A stretch of 64,000 nucleotides of DNA from Tanytarsus gracilentus (GCA_038502055.1 JAXRKN010000042.1:4448001-4512000); one strand, 5' to 3'. Shown: positions 23,100 through 36,081, counted from the first letter of the stretch. The notes: generated from the sequence alone by a model not told the origin. A program made the numbers and translations.

Positions 23100-24554
23100 C
23101 AGGGGGCGGACGACTAGTATATAAATTTTATATACTTTATATACCTAAAAATATAAAAATATAAATGAGAAATATAAAAATATAAATTTATTTAAAAATA
23201 TAAATTGATATTTTATATACTTTATATACTTTTTGTTTGTTTCTTAACGACAAAAAAAAATTTTAAATTGCATTTCGAGCATTTGGATCTCAATTTAAGC
23301 ACTAAATCTTTGTTCGAATGGCTATCAAATCCATCGCTGGATCTTAGTTCTACTGGATCTCACTTCCAGCACTAAATTTTAAAACTGCTGGATCTCACTT
23401 CCAGAGCTGGATCTCAATTTAAGTTCTGAATCTAGTTCGAATGCCTATCAAATCCATCGCTTGATTTTACTTCTACTGGATCTCACTTCCAGACTTCCTG
23501 CACTAAATCTTAAAGCTACTGGATCTCACTTCCAGAGGTGGATCTTAGTTCCAATGGATCTCAATTTAAGTTCTGAATCTAGTTCGAATGGTTATCAAAT
23601 CCATCGCTTGATTTTACTTCTACTGGATCTCACTTCCAGACTTCCTGCACTAAATCTTAAAGCTACTGGATCTCACTTCCAGAGCTGGATCTTAGTTCAA
23701 ATGGATCTCAATTTAAGTTGTGAATCTAGTTCGAATGGTTATCAAATCCATCGCTTGATTTTACTTCTACTGGATCTCACTTCCAGACTTCCTGCACTAG
23801 ATCTTAAAGCTACTGGATCTCACTTCCAGAGCTGGATCTTAGTTCCAATGGATCTCAATTTAAGCACTGAATCTAGTTCGAATGGTTATCAAATCCATCG
23901 CTTGATTTTAGTTCTACTGGATCTCACTTCCAGACTTCCAGCACTAAATTTTAAAACTGCTGGATCTCACTTCCAGAGCTGGATCTTAGTTCCAATGGAT
24001 CTCAATTTAAGTTCTGAATCTAGTTCGAATGGTTATCAAATCCATCGCTTGATTTTAGTTCTACTGGATCTCACTTCCAGACTTCCTGCACTAAATCTTA
24101 AAACTACTGGATCTCACTTCCAGAGCTGGATCTTAGTTCCAATGGATCTCAATTTAAGTTCTGAATCTAGTTCAAATGGTTATCGAATCCATCGCTTGAT
24201 TTTACTTTATGGTCTCACTTCCAGACTTCCTGCACTAAATCTTAAAGCTACTGGATCTCACTTCCAGAGCTGGATCTTAGTTCCAATGGATCTCAATTTA
24301 AGTTCTGAATCTAGTTCGAATGGTTATCGAATTCATCGATTGATTTTACTTCTACTGGATCTCACTTCCAGCTTTAAATTTTAGTTGAAAAGTCACAATA
24401 TAGAGTAAATTCCGATCGAAAAGTATATAAAAATATAAAAATATAAAAAATATAAAAAATATAAAAATATAAATGAGGTATATAAAAATATAAAAATATA
24501 AATTTTAGATTTTTATATACCCAAAAAATTTATATCCAAGTCGTCCGCCCCCTG
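23100..24554 (+). mobile_element. 1.45-kb TIR element carrying a minisatellite
   Basis: The left end reads CAGGGGGCGGACGACT and the right end AGTCGTCCGCCCCCTG, a perfect 16-bp inverted terminal repeat that continues imperfectly into AT-rich TATATAAA sequence on both sides. Between them lies a tandem array of 147-bp units at about 23320-24380. No transposase is encoded. ATT is present directly outside both ends, a possible 3-bp duplication. The superfamily is unknown; CAGGGG starts are common in hAT elements but no 8-bp duplication is visible. Confidence 0.75.
23320..24380 (+). repeat. 147-bp tandem minisatellite
   Basis: Roughly seven units, each 147 bp and about 95% alike by eye, contain CTGGATCTCACTTCCAG twice. 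Because 147 is divisible by three and the units lack stops in one frame, an open frame of 307 codons runs through them, encoding 49-residue repeats (LDLTSRLPALNLKATGSHFQ is part of one). I treat this frame as a by-product of the array. Confidence 0.85.
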
Positions 24555-24660
24555 ATTAAAATTTAAAAGTATGAGCTCAAAAATTTAAAACTTAAATATC
24601 CACACTTGGCAATGATCCTAAAAATATTAAATTACACTCAAAAATATAAAAATTTGCATT

Positions 24661-27600
24661 CTATCGCGGTATATAGTCGACTCTCGTCATTTGATGCCCA
24701 TAAAATCCTTGATAATGACTCCCATAGACATTTGCAGCTGTAGGCGGAGCTGCTGCAACTTTGTGATACGGACTTGTATGATATGCATGATGTGTGTTGT
24801 GATGATGATGGTAAATCGCTCCAAAGTTACTATTATCTGCCCCATAACCTTGCCCTAGCATGTGCGTCGCAACAAAGTTAGTGTTTTGTGCATACGATGA
24901 TGATGCGGCGGGCTGTGGAGACGAAGTCTGGATTTGGGATGATGATGTCAAACTTGTGATCGACAAGTCATCTTCTAGTTAAAAAGACAAAATAGGAAAA
25001 GTTGTAGAGTGTTAAAAATATTTAAGGACTTTATTAAATTTAAAAATAACGGTCATGAAAAATAAATAATTTAAAGACAAAAGACTCGTCTGCTGCATGT
25101 GTTGTGCAATTTTTTAATATGTTTTTTAATCTCCCTCGCATCTCATCAATGAAGTGATGATTGCAATTTTGAAACGATGTGTTAAAAACACACGCCGTCA
25201 AAACTGGAATTTTAAAGCGTGTCACTAAGGAAGAAAGCGAAAATTGCAATTTTTCACACTCGATTTCAGCGCACTTGTGCGTTTTTGTTGATTGAATGCT
25301 GAATGATATGACTTATACTAACTTTTGTTGCTGATGTTGTTGTTGTTAACTCGATCGTTCTTCAATCGCTCAGATGATGCCGTCAGTCGTTGATCTTGTG
25401 AGCTGTGAGAAAAAGTGTGATAAAAAAATGGAATGAAAATTGATTTATTTGGAAATTCCCAGACAAACACTTAGAATTAAACACATGGCTTGAATACAAT
25501 CAGTCAAGTGTCGTCCTAATGAATGATTTTTTCTTTTCTTTTTCCTCTTGCGTGATATTGTAAACAAATTAACCTTATATGAGATGCAAATGTTGAGTTT
25601 CAAGTTGATTAGAGGTTTTTCTGTATCTTTAAACTTTCGAATAGCACTCTGGTTTTTAAGCCAGGACGGACGCAACCCTCTTTCCTTTAAAAAGAAAGAG
25701 GTAACCATGCAGCTCTGTTCTTGTAGTGTCACCTGCGTGGGACATGGCCAAATGTTACTGATAAAGTTCTAAAAATCCTGACACAAATAAAATTTATACA
25801 ATTTATACAATTGTATACCAAAAGTATACTTTTATTTAAATTTACGGCTCCAACGGTTTTCATGTCTTAGACAGGGAAAATTAAAGTAAAATATCATGAA
25901 TTTAAAATTCAACAAACTTCAAAGGCTTTATAAAATTTAAAAATTTTCTAATTTGACAAACTTAACTGATCGACCCCAATCTCATTCTTCAAGACCCAGC
26001 ATGGCATTTGTTTTTTTCTATTGAAGAATCTACATCAAGATTGAGAGTTCCAAATGTAAACATTTCATCGTGGATGGAAACAGATTAAAATCAATTTATC
26101 AGGGAAAAAGTGCATGTGTTTTATGTTTCAAAGATTATGTTACAATTTTCTCATTTTTCTTTCTCCGTGGCGATTCGTAAACAGATTAATTATTTTTGAT
26201 TCATTAATTGTTAAAAAAAGTTTCTTCGAGAGTCATTGGCTATATCTGAATAAAAAAGTGGCGTGCGAGAAGAAAATTGTTCATTTTTCGAGCCATAACT
26301 TTCTGGTTCATTTATCATCGTGCACACAACATTGACAGCCATAAATTTGAATGGCATCATAAATTACCGAAAGATTTGTGACCTGAAAAGTTTCTCGAGT
26401 GATTTCCGTGAAGAAGTTATGAATTTGTCATTAGGACACAATGAATTTTCTCGCGCACACATAGTGCACATACGAGGATGTGATGTTGCTTATTTGTCTT
26501 TTAATAACTGCTCTCTCGCTCTGCGTGTACATTTACTCGACTCATATGATAATTTATTAGAGTGATGATTGATATTTTAGTGGCTTCAGTATCTCGATAA
26601 CGCGAAGAGTGAATGAATGTTCACATTTAAAAATATATATTATTTTTGGCTTCATGCAAGCATACGTTTGTAGTGGTTTTCCATTGAAATTTCTATTTTT
26701 GGACATTTTATTCACATTAATGTGACATGCGTCCGATAAGACGGGAGATTTTTTTACATCATAATTTTTCTCTCACAAAAATCCAGGAACGAAAGAAAAT
26801 CAGTAATAAATCACATATCTAGAAAAATTTATTTAAATTTTGAACACTTATAATCTTAGTCTTTTGCACTTTTTTTGTTATAGCATTTATTAAAATACTT
26901 CAAGCTCTTTAAATCGGATAAAAATAATTTTTAAAACATTCTCTCCCTCGTGACCAGCTGGAAAACCAAAAATCTACAATTCCAGGCGATTTTTTTTCCG
27001 ATTCGCATTTCAAATAATGCCTAATGTCTAATTTAAGAATCTCTCTCACGTATTTTAAATAAACAGAATTTTTGATTTTTTCAATCAAACTTGACGAGAT
27101 GCGATAAATTTCCTCTGTGCACGAGAGAGGAGGAAGAAAAGTTTCAACATAAATTATGAGATTAAAATTTTAAATTGCGCCACATTAATTTCTTAATTTT
27201 GTACTTACTCGTCATTTGTATCGTTATCTCTGAATCCTTTCGCGAATGGATTTGAAACGATTTTCAGTTGAGTGACCTAGAGAAAAGTAAGAAGTTTTTT
27301 AATTGAAGTTTTTAAATAATTTAATTAGCTTAATAAATACAAAACTCCGGAAAAAATAGTGCAACTTTAAAGTGTTACAAACCCCACTAGTGGATATTGC
27401 CGCGTAACCCAACCTATCAGATAAGTATTTCAAAATCAAGTGCATTTTGGCTGTCCGTGGCACTACTGGTCACACATGGACATGCTTCAAAAATCATCAA
27501 TGCCAATCGATTTCTCATCCAATTACCAGTTCAACGATAGTCATGAAGCCATATTTATATAAGAGAAAATTTGTATGAAAAATTGACATTTATAATTATT

Positions 27601-30600
27601 TCTAATTATTTTCTAAATTTTTTTTTTGATAATTAGATAATTAGAATAATTAGGATAATTAGAATAATCAACTGATAAAATGGACATTATGGCCATCCGT
27701 GGCACGACGTATGGAAAAATAGAAGTCTCTAGGTAGCTCAGGGGATGAGATCTCGACGGACGGACAGACGAAAAGATTAGCATATAAGTGTTACCACAAC
27801 TTTGTGGTTGGGTTACGCTAAAAACAGTCGCATTAATAAAAATTATTTTTTGGGGTAATAAATTTGAAATGATTTGTTTTGACACAAATTGGTGGACATT
27901 AAATAATTACATACAAATTAGAATATAAACCTTGTATACAATTAAAAGGAGAAAAACGATTAAAAGTGTAACGAGATTTTTAAACTGAAAAAATAAAGGA
28001 ATTGATAAAATTAAATATTTAAAAATTGGAATAAAATTCAAAATTATTTTTAACAGTCTCAATTTTTCTTTCCTCCTATTCCAATTCATATATATTTTAA
28101 AATGTCGCCAACGATATCATATTAATTTGGTTCTCTCATCATTCATGCTAAAATTTTAATTGTGTGAATGCTCTGCAATTTAACGTCGAAGAATTTTCTA
28201 ACGGTCAATCAAAATATATATTTTTTGTCTCTTCCAAAAAATATATTACATCAATATTAATAAAAAAAAATAATCTCTACACGAAGACGCCAGTCATAAA
28301 TAATTTCAATAAATTTCTCTGGTGACAGAGTGGAAGAATAAGTGGCGATAAATTAACACTCGCGAGTAAAAAAACCTCGCAATATTGTATATATATATGT
28401 TTGCAAAGATCATCATCGTTCGAGTGTGGCTTGTAGCATGTGGAAAAATGAATATTTACAACTTCTTAATGACTATCAGAACTCAGTTTGGAGGAAGAGA
28501 GAGGAACTTTCTTCGTTATTTATGGAGATCACAAACAGATTTTTCCCTCTCGATGCTTGTTTACTCACACGTTGGTTTTGATAAGCAGTAACTGCGGTGA
28601 ATTGTGTTTCCGAGAAGATAAAGGCACGAAAATTTAGATATTCACGTTCCTCCTTAATACCGTTCTGCGGTAAATACACGACGTGAAAACGAGGCTGATA
28701 TCTGTGCATTGAGTTTAAAATTATCTGTAAAAGTGAGAAGGTTGACCAAATGGGTAATTAAAAGTTAGTAAAATTGCTCCCATGTGTGTTGTGTATTAGA
28801 TGTGATCTTACATGTCCATGATCATCAAGCTGGTTGTTTGTCAGTTTTAATTTATCAAACGAAATTGTCTGTTTCATCCACGACGCACCTGAGGCTATAA
28901 AATTGAATTAAATTTTATTTCATTGTATTTTTAACATTATTTGGTGAAAGTTTTTTACTTTTTCCAATCCTACCTGGAGAGTCTGGATGAACGTGTATTC
29001 TAGGAGGCGAAATGGGGTCGGCTTTTCCTGCAACCACCCAAGATGATGTATGAAATGCATATCGATACCTCTTATCATCAACCGGCACAAAGTCCATCAT
29101 CATCATATAGTTAATTTGTGGATCGAGTCCAACCACCCTCACCTGAAATGTCGGAAACATTCGACGACCCGCTTTCGTCACGATCATTTCAGTGCCTTGT
29201 TCATGAAATTTATTCCAAAGTGGATTCGACTCTAAAATCACATTTGCATTCATGAGAGATGAATGGTAGGGAAGTTGCTGTTTTTCGCCATTCTCACTCT
29301 TTTTATTGCACTTTGTCTTCAAATTTATGTTTTTATCGCCATTCACTTTAATACCATCAGCACATCCTTGCTGCTGCTGTTGTTGTTGTTCTTGTTGTTG
29401 ATGTATCATTTGCGGCGACTGTTCAGTGATGTCTGTCAATTTTATTTGGTCCAATTGCTCCAGTGGTTTATATGAGTTTCTCTCTTTGTCGGCATTCTCG
29501 AGGCAAGCTGTAACAAAGTCTTTAAAATTAAATGCCTTTAAGCGAAAGATTTTGAAACAAAAATTTTCATTCAGAGAATGTTGTTTACGATCTTTGGGGT
29601 ATTAGAGTTGTCTCGTTAGTGAAAATTTAGAGATGTTAAATTGTCATTCTTTATTTTTTCCAGATGAATTAAAATTTAGTTAATTAACAAACTGCATGTG
29701 TGAATTTAAATTATTTCGCAACACAAAAATTCATGTTTCACCTGCAAATTGACAACATTTTTCATCGCACACAACACATTATGAAATTTTTAAAATGTTT
29801 CCTTGATGATGCTTGAATTTTTTGTGGCAGATGAGGACTAATGAGTAAATTAATTTACTGACTTCACTTCACATAAGTCATTAATCAAAATGACATCTTC
29901 ATTCAAGCATCTAATTTTTTTCTCATATTTTTCAAGTGTCTCTGTGTCTCCCAATGAAAACAGAAGTCAATTGAGGATCAGTAGCTTGTGATAATATTTG
30001 AACTCAATGTGTGAGATATTATTAATGATTAAAGACTTTTAAGTTTTTTAAAAAGGCAGCTGAAAATTAACTTTGATCGTTTTAATTTTTAATTTTTTTA
30101 AAAAAAAAGTGACGAAAGTATAGTATATACTGATTTGGGGTAGTTTGAGAGACATACGTTTTTGCAATCATAACATAAAATTAGGCATAAAATTTTATGA
30201 TAAAAGTTATTTTTTTTTCTTTCTCAAAGTTTTTCCAAAAATATTTTTCACAAAATTTGGAATGGCGTTTTTAGAACTTAAATTTATGGTCTTAGTAAAC
30301 AGATGAAAGAAGCTTCCTTGACGCACAGAAAACACCGATCACTCTCTTCCTCTTTCCAATAGATAATTTAAGTACAAAAAACTCTTTTTTACAACCTCTC
30401 AAAAATTGAGTGAAAATCATTAAACATTTTGATTTATGGCCTCACACTTTAAAAATTGGTAAATTTTAATGCCTTTTCTTCTTTTTTCCTTTTGACTTAC
30501 TCGTGTATATATTATAATGAGCGGTTGAGTAAAACACACAAAAATTTTCCGACTCAATTCACTCGATTGTAATGACTTTCGAGTTTATTTTTCGGGTTGT

Positions 30601-31704
30601 GTGTTGAGAGTTTATTTGAGTATTAAATTTTCCAATAAATAATTTATGATTGCATGTAAGCAAGTTTATTGCTCTCATTTACGTGATTATCTCCCTGGAA
30701 TTATAAAAAATGGTAAATTTCTTTTGAGATGTGAGAATTTGAGTGTTTACATGAAAAATTAATATAACTTTATATGAAATGTAAATTTACCGATATTAAA
30801 ATGTGAAATGTAAAAATTCATTCAACAGTTATTGAGAAAGTTCTTGCAGAGAAAAATGTGTAAAATGGATTTAATGAAAAAGCCACACAAAGTCATCTCC
30901 ACATAAATTTAACTTTAATTTTAGGCACGACTCTAGACGGTTATATATATATCGAAATTCACCAAACTTCCATAAATTTTAACTGCTCGATCTTAAATTA
31001 AGAATTTTAAACGCAAAAAATGTTCGCTTCTAGTCGATAATTTTTCTTTTGCTCTTCTCGCACTCTTCGAAAAATTTAATTTTGTTTATCGTGAGTAGAG
31101 AAAATGGCAAATTGAGAATTTATTTATTCTTCCTCACACAAACATATTTTTTTCAGTGCGTTCTTTTTTTTGATCGAGAGAAATAGCAACGTCTTGTAAA
31201 CACAATTAATAGCATTTCAACCTTTGGGAGTCATTTTCGTATTCCACTTGTTCTTGGGAATTTAAATTAAGACAGAAGAAAGAAAAATTAAAACGCGATT
31301 TAGAATTCAATGATGAATTTAAAATATTTTTTTTTTGTATAAAATTCTGTAATTTTTCCTATAAATCGACAGAAGTCGCTGTGAGTTTTTAAGAACTTTA
31401 AGTCTCAGAATAATTTTGCTATAAATAGTTGTGTTGCGTTAATTGACAACATGAAGTTTTAAAATTCCGAACGACATTCCTTAAATCTCATCATGTGCTC
31501 ACCTTCCATTTCCTTCATGGGTGTTGAGCCATTTTTATACGAAGAATTCCAATAATCAGTGCCAAACTGGTGATAGTCATTATTCATATTTAGATTTAAA
31601 ACATTATCAAAGTGCTCGGACGATACAGTAGAAATCGGGTGATGATGATGATGATGATGATGGACATTCATAGCATCACTCATTTGCATATGTCCGTGAC
31701 TCAT
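24661..31704 (-). CDS. org-1: T-box transcription factor, org-1/Tbx1 type
   Basis: DNA-binding developmental regulator; Drosophila org-1 is the TBX1 orthologue and specifies muscle founder cells. Exons 31503-31704, 28974-29507, 28812-28894, 28569-28724, 27209-27276, 25323-25402 and 24661-24974 join in frame to 478 residues. The T-box spans about 155-345, with GTEMIVTKAGRRMFPTFQV, MDFVPVDDKRYRYAFH, SSWVVAGKADP, HPDSP, WMKQTISFDKLKLTNN, HIILNSMHRYQPRFHVVY, FTAVTAYQN and TQLKIVSNPFAKGFRD, closest to TBX1/10. The N-terminus has a run of eight His and a Gln-rich stretch. The C-terminus has His- and Tyr-rich sequence and ends VDYIPR, resembling the YDYCPR end of human TBX1. Introns are long for this window, as expected of a regulated developmental gene. 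Confidence 0.92.
25732..25875 (+). mobile_element. MITE family B, copy 4 (org-1 region)
   Basis: It starts CCTGCGTGGGACATGG and ends ATGTCTTAGACAGG, giving imperfect inverted ends. It contains TTGTATACCAAAAGTATAC and TACGGCTCCAACGGTTTTC. It lies inside the org-1 intron between 25403 and 27208. Confidence 0.65.
25876..27208. other. org-1 intron 5, remainder
   Basis: Non-coding intron sequence of the T-box gene. I see no additional gene. Several GAGAG/CTCTC-rich and CATAAATT motifs occur but none can be assigned. Confidence 0.4.
27360..27840. repeat. Composite repeat in an org-1 intron
   Basis: Three repeat modules lie side by side in the 27277-28568 intron. The first is GCCGCGTAACCC and TGCCAATCGATT... 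with AAGCCATAT...AGAG (27360-27590), shared with 38.5, 46.3, 51.9 and 52.7 kb. The second is a short TAATTATT element at 27596-27672. The third is an inverted copy of the CACACAAAGTGTGGTAACGC repeat at 27690-27835. Nested or composite insertion is the simplest reading. Confidence 0.55.
29508..31502. other. org-1 first intron
   Basis: About 2 kb of non-coding AT-rich DNA between the first two coding exons. No ORF is supported. It is a plausible place for enhancers, but I cannot identify any. Confidence 0.4.
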
Positions 31705-34052
31705 CTTTCAATCCTAATTTCCAATAATTGCACGGAGAAAAAGTCTCAAGCAGAGTGTTTATTGAAATGATCGCCTATAATTATTTATTTGAACAAGGAG
31801 AGTTTTCTTTTAAACATAAATGCAAACAGAGTATGTTTTACGGTTAAATGGCGATAATCACCTTATTGTTTCACACTTTAAAAGTTCAACCAAGATTGCA
31901 TATATCTCGTGTATGTGACTATGTTTTACACGATGTTCTCACATTTTATCACAACAACAAATCATCGGGAAAATTCATGAAAATAAAACTTTTTCTCGCC
32001 CCTCCAGACAAAATATTTCAACAGATCAAATCATTGTACATCAGTGCTAATAATTCAATGGCACTCACGCCGCACACTCGTTTGATAATTAAGCTTTCAA
32101 TAGGTGGCAAAGATTAAGCAGAATGTGAGAGATTTTCACAACCGCAATATCTCGCTGTTTAAGATTATTTTTTCCTGTTTTCTCATTCACTTTATACGAA
32201 TACGGATATATGTACGTGAGTAGTAAAAGCGGCGGAAAAATTTCTTTAACACCGAATGCGATCTTTCTGTCTAATATCACTTCACACTTTCGATTGTGAA
32301 AATAATTTTTTCTCTTCTTAGGTTTATTAAGGGCGATTATTATTATAAGATGCAGACTGATTTTCACTTTTCATCGCCATGAACTTTTTCTCGTATTATT
32401 TTCATTTAACTAAAAATTTTATTTCGATTTTCTCCAAATTTTTCGACTTATCGCACGAGAGATGAAAATTCGACTGATGAAAAATCTTTTTTCTCCACAA
32501 GCTTTTTTCGGGGTCTTCTTTTCTCAGTACGATATAAAACGAAGATGTGATGTTGTGTGTATTTATTTAAGTTCGAAGAGCTCTTCAAGATCGTTTGCTA
32601 CATTATACTCTCTTTCTCATCCTCATTTGCTACTGTTGGCTCTTACGATTGGACGAAATTTTTATCTCAAAAAATTATTATTTTTTAAATTGAAAGAGGG
32701 TGATTAAATAAAAAAAAAATTACAAAATATTTCAATCATAGGTTTCGAAATTTGATTTAAAAAAATTAACACTGGTGTTTTTTAATAAACTGGTGTTTTA
32801 AAATAAACTTTGTGATTTTTCCCCTTCAAAAATATCATTCGTTTTTATGATTTTCCTATACTCTTGCATAAAGTTGGGCAAAATCCTGGAATTTGTAATT
32901 TTGGGACTATGTAATATTAATGTTTAAACATTTGCATGCAAATTTCATGAAAAACGTGATTTTTGTCTGCTAGGGTACGCTTTCGAAAAAACTAAAATCT
33001 TCTCATTTTTCAACTCCGGGAGTCCTAAATCATTTTTGCGGGATCCCGGGATTTAGTTCCCAACCTCTACTCTCGCATAAAGTATGTGAAACGTTTTTTA
33101 TACATATTAAAGTGTTCACATATGTTTTCTTATTTTTTTAAAAAAGAGAGAAATGTATCAATTTATTTACAAAACTAAAATCTTCACCATATATGCCATA
33201 CCCGACCGTAACTAATTTAATGGTCCCTTGCATAAACTATTTAAGGACTCTTTCTGAAACCATATGATCACTTTTCAGTTGATGATGCCACACACATGGT
33301 AAAATTGATAAGGGAGAAATATCTGCGTGAAAGTGTCTTAAGTGCACTCAAGATGTTGTCACGATAATCTCGTGATCATCACACATCAAGATATTTAAAA
33401 TGCGAGAAAATTCTCTCTAGAGAAAGAAGATATTTTTTAAATTATTTACATTTGGAGGCGGAGTGAGAGAGAAAAGAAAAAGTATAAGTGACGATGAAGA
33501 CGACCTAGTCAATCGCACAACGAACCAATAAAAATCTTCTCTCAGCACACTCGCAGCTTCTTCAATATGATCGCGTGTATCCATATGATGATATTTGATT
33601 AATGAAGAAATTATTTACAAGATCGATGACTTATGCATGTGCGGGTGTTTGGCGGTATTTTGCTTTAGAGTAGTTAATAAAATATTAGCCGGTACTTAAT
33701 AGGAGATGAAAAGCGACTTTCAACGCTACATTATTACATTTCATTGCGATCGTTATCGTGTCGATTTCTTAAACAAATAAAATTGGTACAATTTTTTCTT
33801 ATCGGCGAGAAAGGAGTGTAGGGTCGGTTGTATGTGTTTATATAATTTTTATGAAATATATAAATTTAATCGTTATCATGCCACACGAACGCGTTGTATA
33901 ATCAATTATACGAATGTATGTTTTCTTATCACGGCCGTGCCGTGCCCGTATGCAGATATGCAACAAGTTTTTTTTATAATTTTCGTCAAAATAAAGATAT
34001 AGTTTAGTTGAACTTGTAACGTGGGCGTGAAAACTAGCAAGAGGCCAAAAAA
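31705..34052. other. Divergent intergenic region org-1 / Ly6 gene
   Basis: About 2.3 kb upstream of both genes. Short ORFs here show no family resemblance. No repeat family from elsewhere in the window was recognised, unlike most other gaps, which may reflect regulatory constraint near org-1. Confidence 0.4.
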
Positions 34053-35043
34053 ATGTGGAAATTTTTGATTGCAGTAATCGCATTTGGAGCTGTTGTTGCT
34101 ACGGCACAAGGTAATATTAATATTAGTTACCCTAAATGCATTCAAGGATTTTTTATTCAAAAAAATAAAGCCCTTGTCATTTAAAAGTTAACAAAAAATT
34201 TAAATCAATTGTGCCAGCCATTTTATTGAGAAATAATTTTTTGACATAAGAAAATTATGACTAATTGCATACCCTCCTTATTAATCAATCACATATCTTT
34301 TTTCGCCCATGCCATGACGCCATTGAAGTTTAAAACGTTTGATAAGCGAACATTTCTTATCCACGAAATTTGATTGAACAAAAAATTATTTTTAGATACG
34401 GTTGAAACATGCGTTGTTTGTCAGCAAACCGAGAATAATACGGATTGCGTTTACCTTGATAATCCTGAATCTTTGACTGAGATTTGCACAACTATCACCG
34501 GATCATGCTTCTCGAGAATTAACGGTAAAAATATTACATATCACGTTTAAATTTAAATTCATCTCAGTTATTCTTTTTTAAGATGCGAATGGATTTATTC
34601 AAAGGGGATGTTCATCAGAATTGGGCAACACCACTGCTTGTGACAATGAATTATGTCAGAAATGTCAACTTACTAGACCCGCCTCTGACCCATGCAACAA
34701 CGGTCGGTTTCCAACTGAACGTCTCTCATGCTACGTTTGCGATGGCGAACGAAACTCAACATGTGCTGAATTAGATAGAATCGACACAACTATACATGCT
34801 CAACTTTGCTCAATATTCCGTGTTGATGATACCTGTTTCTCGACACGTGCTGCTGGAACCGTTTCACGAGGCTGTCTTTCTAGTGTTCCTCGTGGCCGTT
34901 GTGACCATGGTGTGTGCGGTTTCTGTCGAGGAGATAATTGTAATAGTGGAGAATTCTCGACACTTAATGGCGCTTTCACTGTTCAGTCATACTTCAAATT
35001 GCTTGCAGTCACTATTGCATTTTTTGCATTCATAAGCAATTAA
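34053..35043 (+). CDS. Secreted GPI-type Ly6/DUF753-like protein, two units
   Basis: Exons 34053-34110, 34396-34524 and 34583-35043 give 215 residues. Residues 1-19 are a signal peptide (MWKFLIAVIAFGAVVATAQ). Two Cys-rich units follow, roughly residues 21-100 and 101-180. Each shows C-x2-C near its start (TCVVCQQ, SCYVCDG), an xxCF/RGC pair in the middle (SCFSR...RGCSSE; TCFST...RGCLSS) and C-x2-C-x4-CN at the end (CQKCQLT...PCNNG; CGFCRGDNCNSG). The C-terminus is hydrophobic (LLAVTIAFFAFISN), consistent with GPI attachment. This matches the insect DUF753 group of three-finger-like proteins, whose functions are mostly unknown. N-glycosylation sequons (ENNT, ELGNTT, ERNST) are present. AATAAA follows at about 35083. 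Confidence 0.82.
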
Positions 35044-35137
35044 AAAATATAATTGACGTGTAAAAGTTAAAAATAGAAAATCAAATAAATTTTAAAAGGT
35101 ATACAGTGGGAAGAATTGTTTGATAGAAGTAGTTTTT

Positions 35138-35250
35138 AGCGTAACTCACACAAAGTGTGGTAACGCTTATATGCTCGTAATTCCTCGGCTCCTGAGCCAG
35201 CTAGAGACTTCGGGTTTTCGCCAGATGGTAGCTCTTATAGGGTCTAGACT
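35138..35250 (+). repeat. GTAACGCTTATATGCTCG repeat
   Basis: A block of about 110 bp containing CACACAAAGTGTGGTAACGC and GAGACTTCGGGTTTTCGCC. Inverted relatives lie at 27690-27835, 39190-39285 and 63400-63530. The 63.4 kb copy preserves GAGCTACCATCTGGCGAAAA on the other side. Class unknown. Confidence 0.6.
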
Positions 35251-35317
35251 AGCCCATTTTTAGAATTTTTTGGGTCATGACCATAGACTCTTCCTAGCAT
35301 CTTTTTTCACTTAATTC

Positions 35318-35460
35318 TAGGGATCGCAATTTTGGTGCAGCGGCACCAAGGATACTTGAAAATATTAAATTTGTGTTTAAATCGATTTTTTTGCAACAAA
35401 AGTGCAATTTAACATTTTTTTGTTGTTGTTTTGGTGCCGCGGCACCTGCCAACTCTACTT
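35318..35460 (+). repeat. TAGGGATCGCAATTTTGGTGC repeat
   Basis: A block with TAGGGATCGCAATTTTGG, ACCAAGGATA and AAATCGATTTTTTTGCAAC recurs inverted at about 45450-45555 (ending CAAAAATTGCCATCCCTAA). The TAGGGAT end resembles the hAT-type element at 44135-44895. Confidence 0.45.
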
Positions 35461-36081
35461 AATGCTCTGCTAAATTAATTTTCACTCAAAATGTTTCCTC
35501 TACAAAAATTTCAATGTGAAAATCGCATATATTGAGCTCATAAGGTGAAAAATAATAAAAGAGAAACAACAAACGCTGTGGATGGAAAAATGGCTTAGGA
35601 GCGGATGCAAACTTCATTAAGATGTCATCGCTTCATTTGATGTTAGACTCTCCCCTCATCCATTTGCTTTTACGATTATGTGAAGCGGAAAACTATAATC
35701 ATGAGCAGCGGAGCATTTTTCCAGAATTTTTTTTACATACTTACACACGGCTGAAAATATTTTCGTTTTACACTTTCAAATCAATATTTGGAGAAAAATT
35801 ATAATTTTGCAATTAATGTTCTTTTTTATAAAGGAACGAGATTTTCAGCTTTGAAGTTGTTTTGTGTGCGTGGCAAGTCTTTTGAAAGAAGAATTTTTTT
35901 ACGATTATTAGTGTCGAAATTCAAAGGAAAGTAAAAATCAAGGAAAGAAAACATTTTAAAAAATTGTTTGAATATTAGTATAATTTATTTTTTCAAATTC
36001 ATATTATACACTTTGCATACTTGATTGAAAAAAGTAAAAATTTTATGAATTTTTATAGCGTTAACGATAGTTACAGATTAG

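Larger units (their letters stand above)
35044..36081. other. Spacer between Ly6 gene and ketohexokinase
   Basis: No gene. It contains the AGCGTAAC/CACACAAAGTGTGGTAACGC repeat at about 35138-35250 and, at 35318-35460, a repeat whose inverted relative lies at about 45450-45555. Confidence 0.5.

Noticed and set aside
23461..24384. 307-codon ORF read as a repeat protein
   Set aside because: It tracks a minisatellite whose unit is a multiple of three inside a TIR element; no start context, signal or family supports coding.
34583..34774. ORF starting ATGCGAATGG
   Set aside because: It is in a different frame from the Cys-rich third exon of the Ly6-like gene and has no features.
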